Shown here piece after piece: positions 14,901-15,030 of a stretch of DNA of 15,030 bases. The translations under genes and the position numbers were made by a program. The DNA comes from an uncultured Clostridia bacterium. GTDB lineage: Bacteria > Bacillota > Clostridia > TANB77 > CAG-508. Location: positions 1 to 15,030 of the forward strand of contig CAKOZB010000022.1 of assembly GCA_934131055.1 (NCBI GenBank). The letters run 5' to 3'. The notes beneath the pieces are model-generated. The model was not told the DNA's origin. It did not search any database and saw only the letters and a list, made by a program, of their open reading frames with translations. The first letter of the stretch is position 1; the number at the start of each line of letters is the position of its first letter.

Positions 14901-15030
14901 TTTTTTAATAAATCCCCCAATTTATTAATTTTTGTTGAAAACAACTATAATTTTTCTATATTAAATTGCACATCATTGATTGGAAAAGAATTAAATTTTG
15001 ACAAGGAAAATGAATTTTACAAGGCAAGGG

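Noticed and set aside
14901..15030. Possible end of another gene upstream of polC
   Set aside because: The short open frames here are too brief and give no recognisable sequence, so nothing can be supported.

Overview
The window looks like chromosome of a low-GC Gram-positive bacterium of the Bacillota, most likely class Clostridia. The evidence is the strongly A+T-rich sequence, a PolC-type replicative polymerase, an LCP-family wall-polymer attachment protein, strong AGGAGG-type ribosome binding sites and use of TGA as a stop. No species can be named from the sequence alone. Every gene I can support lies on the minus strand, so transcription runs from right to left; I see no credible gene on the plus strand.

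Reading in the direction of transcription (high to low coordinates), the right third is polC (14900-10353), followed by a small DUF1294 membrane protein (10234-9944) that ends in a clear terminator. A 377-base gene-free stretch follows. It carries a tight cluster of DnaA boxes (9708-9773) and then the promoter and start of an unrecognised 67-residue gene (9566-9363). Next come pfkA (9073-7928), with an excellent sigma-A promoter, and argS (7753-6029). Two copies of a palindromic repeat family sit between polC and the DUF1294 gene and between pfkA and argS. Each begins within a few bases of the upstream gene's stop codon.

Downstream of argS, after an imperfect palindrome of about 111 bp, is a two-gene unit. 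Its first gene is an unusual fusion of a VanZ-like membrane domain to a PssD/Alg14-like glycosyltransferase subunit (5883-4882). The second is the PssE/Alg13-like partner (4882-4394), joined through a TAATG overlap and closed by a terminator.

The left part is the head of an exopolysaccharide or capsule operon, with its own likely promoter near 4198-4226. It encodes an LCP attachment protein, a membrane phosphoglycosyl transferase that starts the lipid-linked repeat unit, a DUF4422 protein, a GT4 glycosyltransferase and the first 52 residues of an EpsG-like polymerase, which runs off the left edge. Together with the PssD/PssE pair these would start, extend, polymerise and attach a surface polysaccharide.

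The most interesting items are the VanZ-PssD fusion, the paired 33-bp palindromic repeats flush with gene ends, the 111-bp palindrome, and the DnaA-box cluster far from any visible dnaA gene. I found no CRISPR array, transposase, tRNA, rRNA or recognisable defence system.
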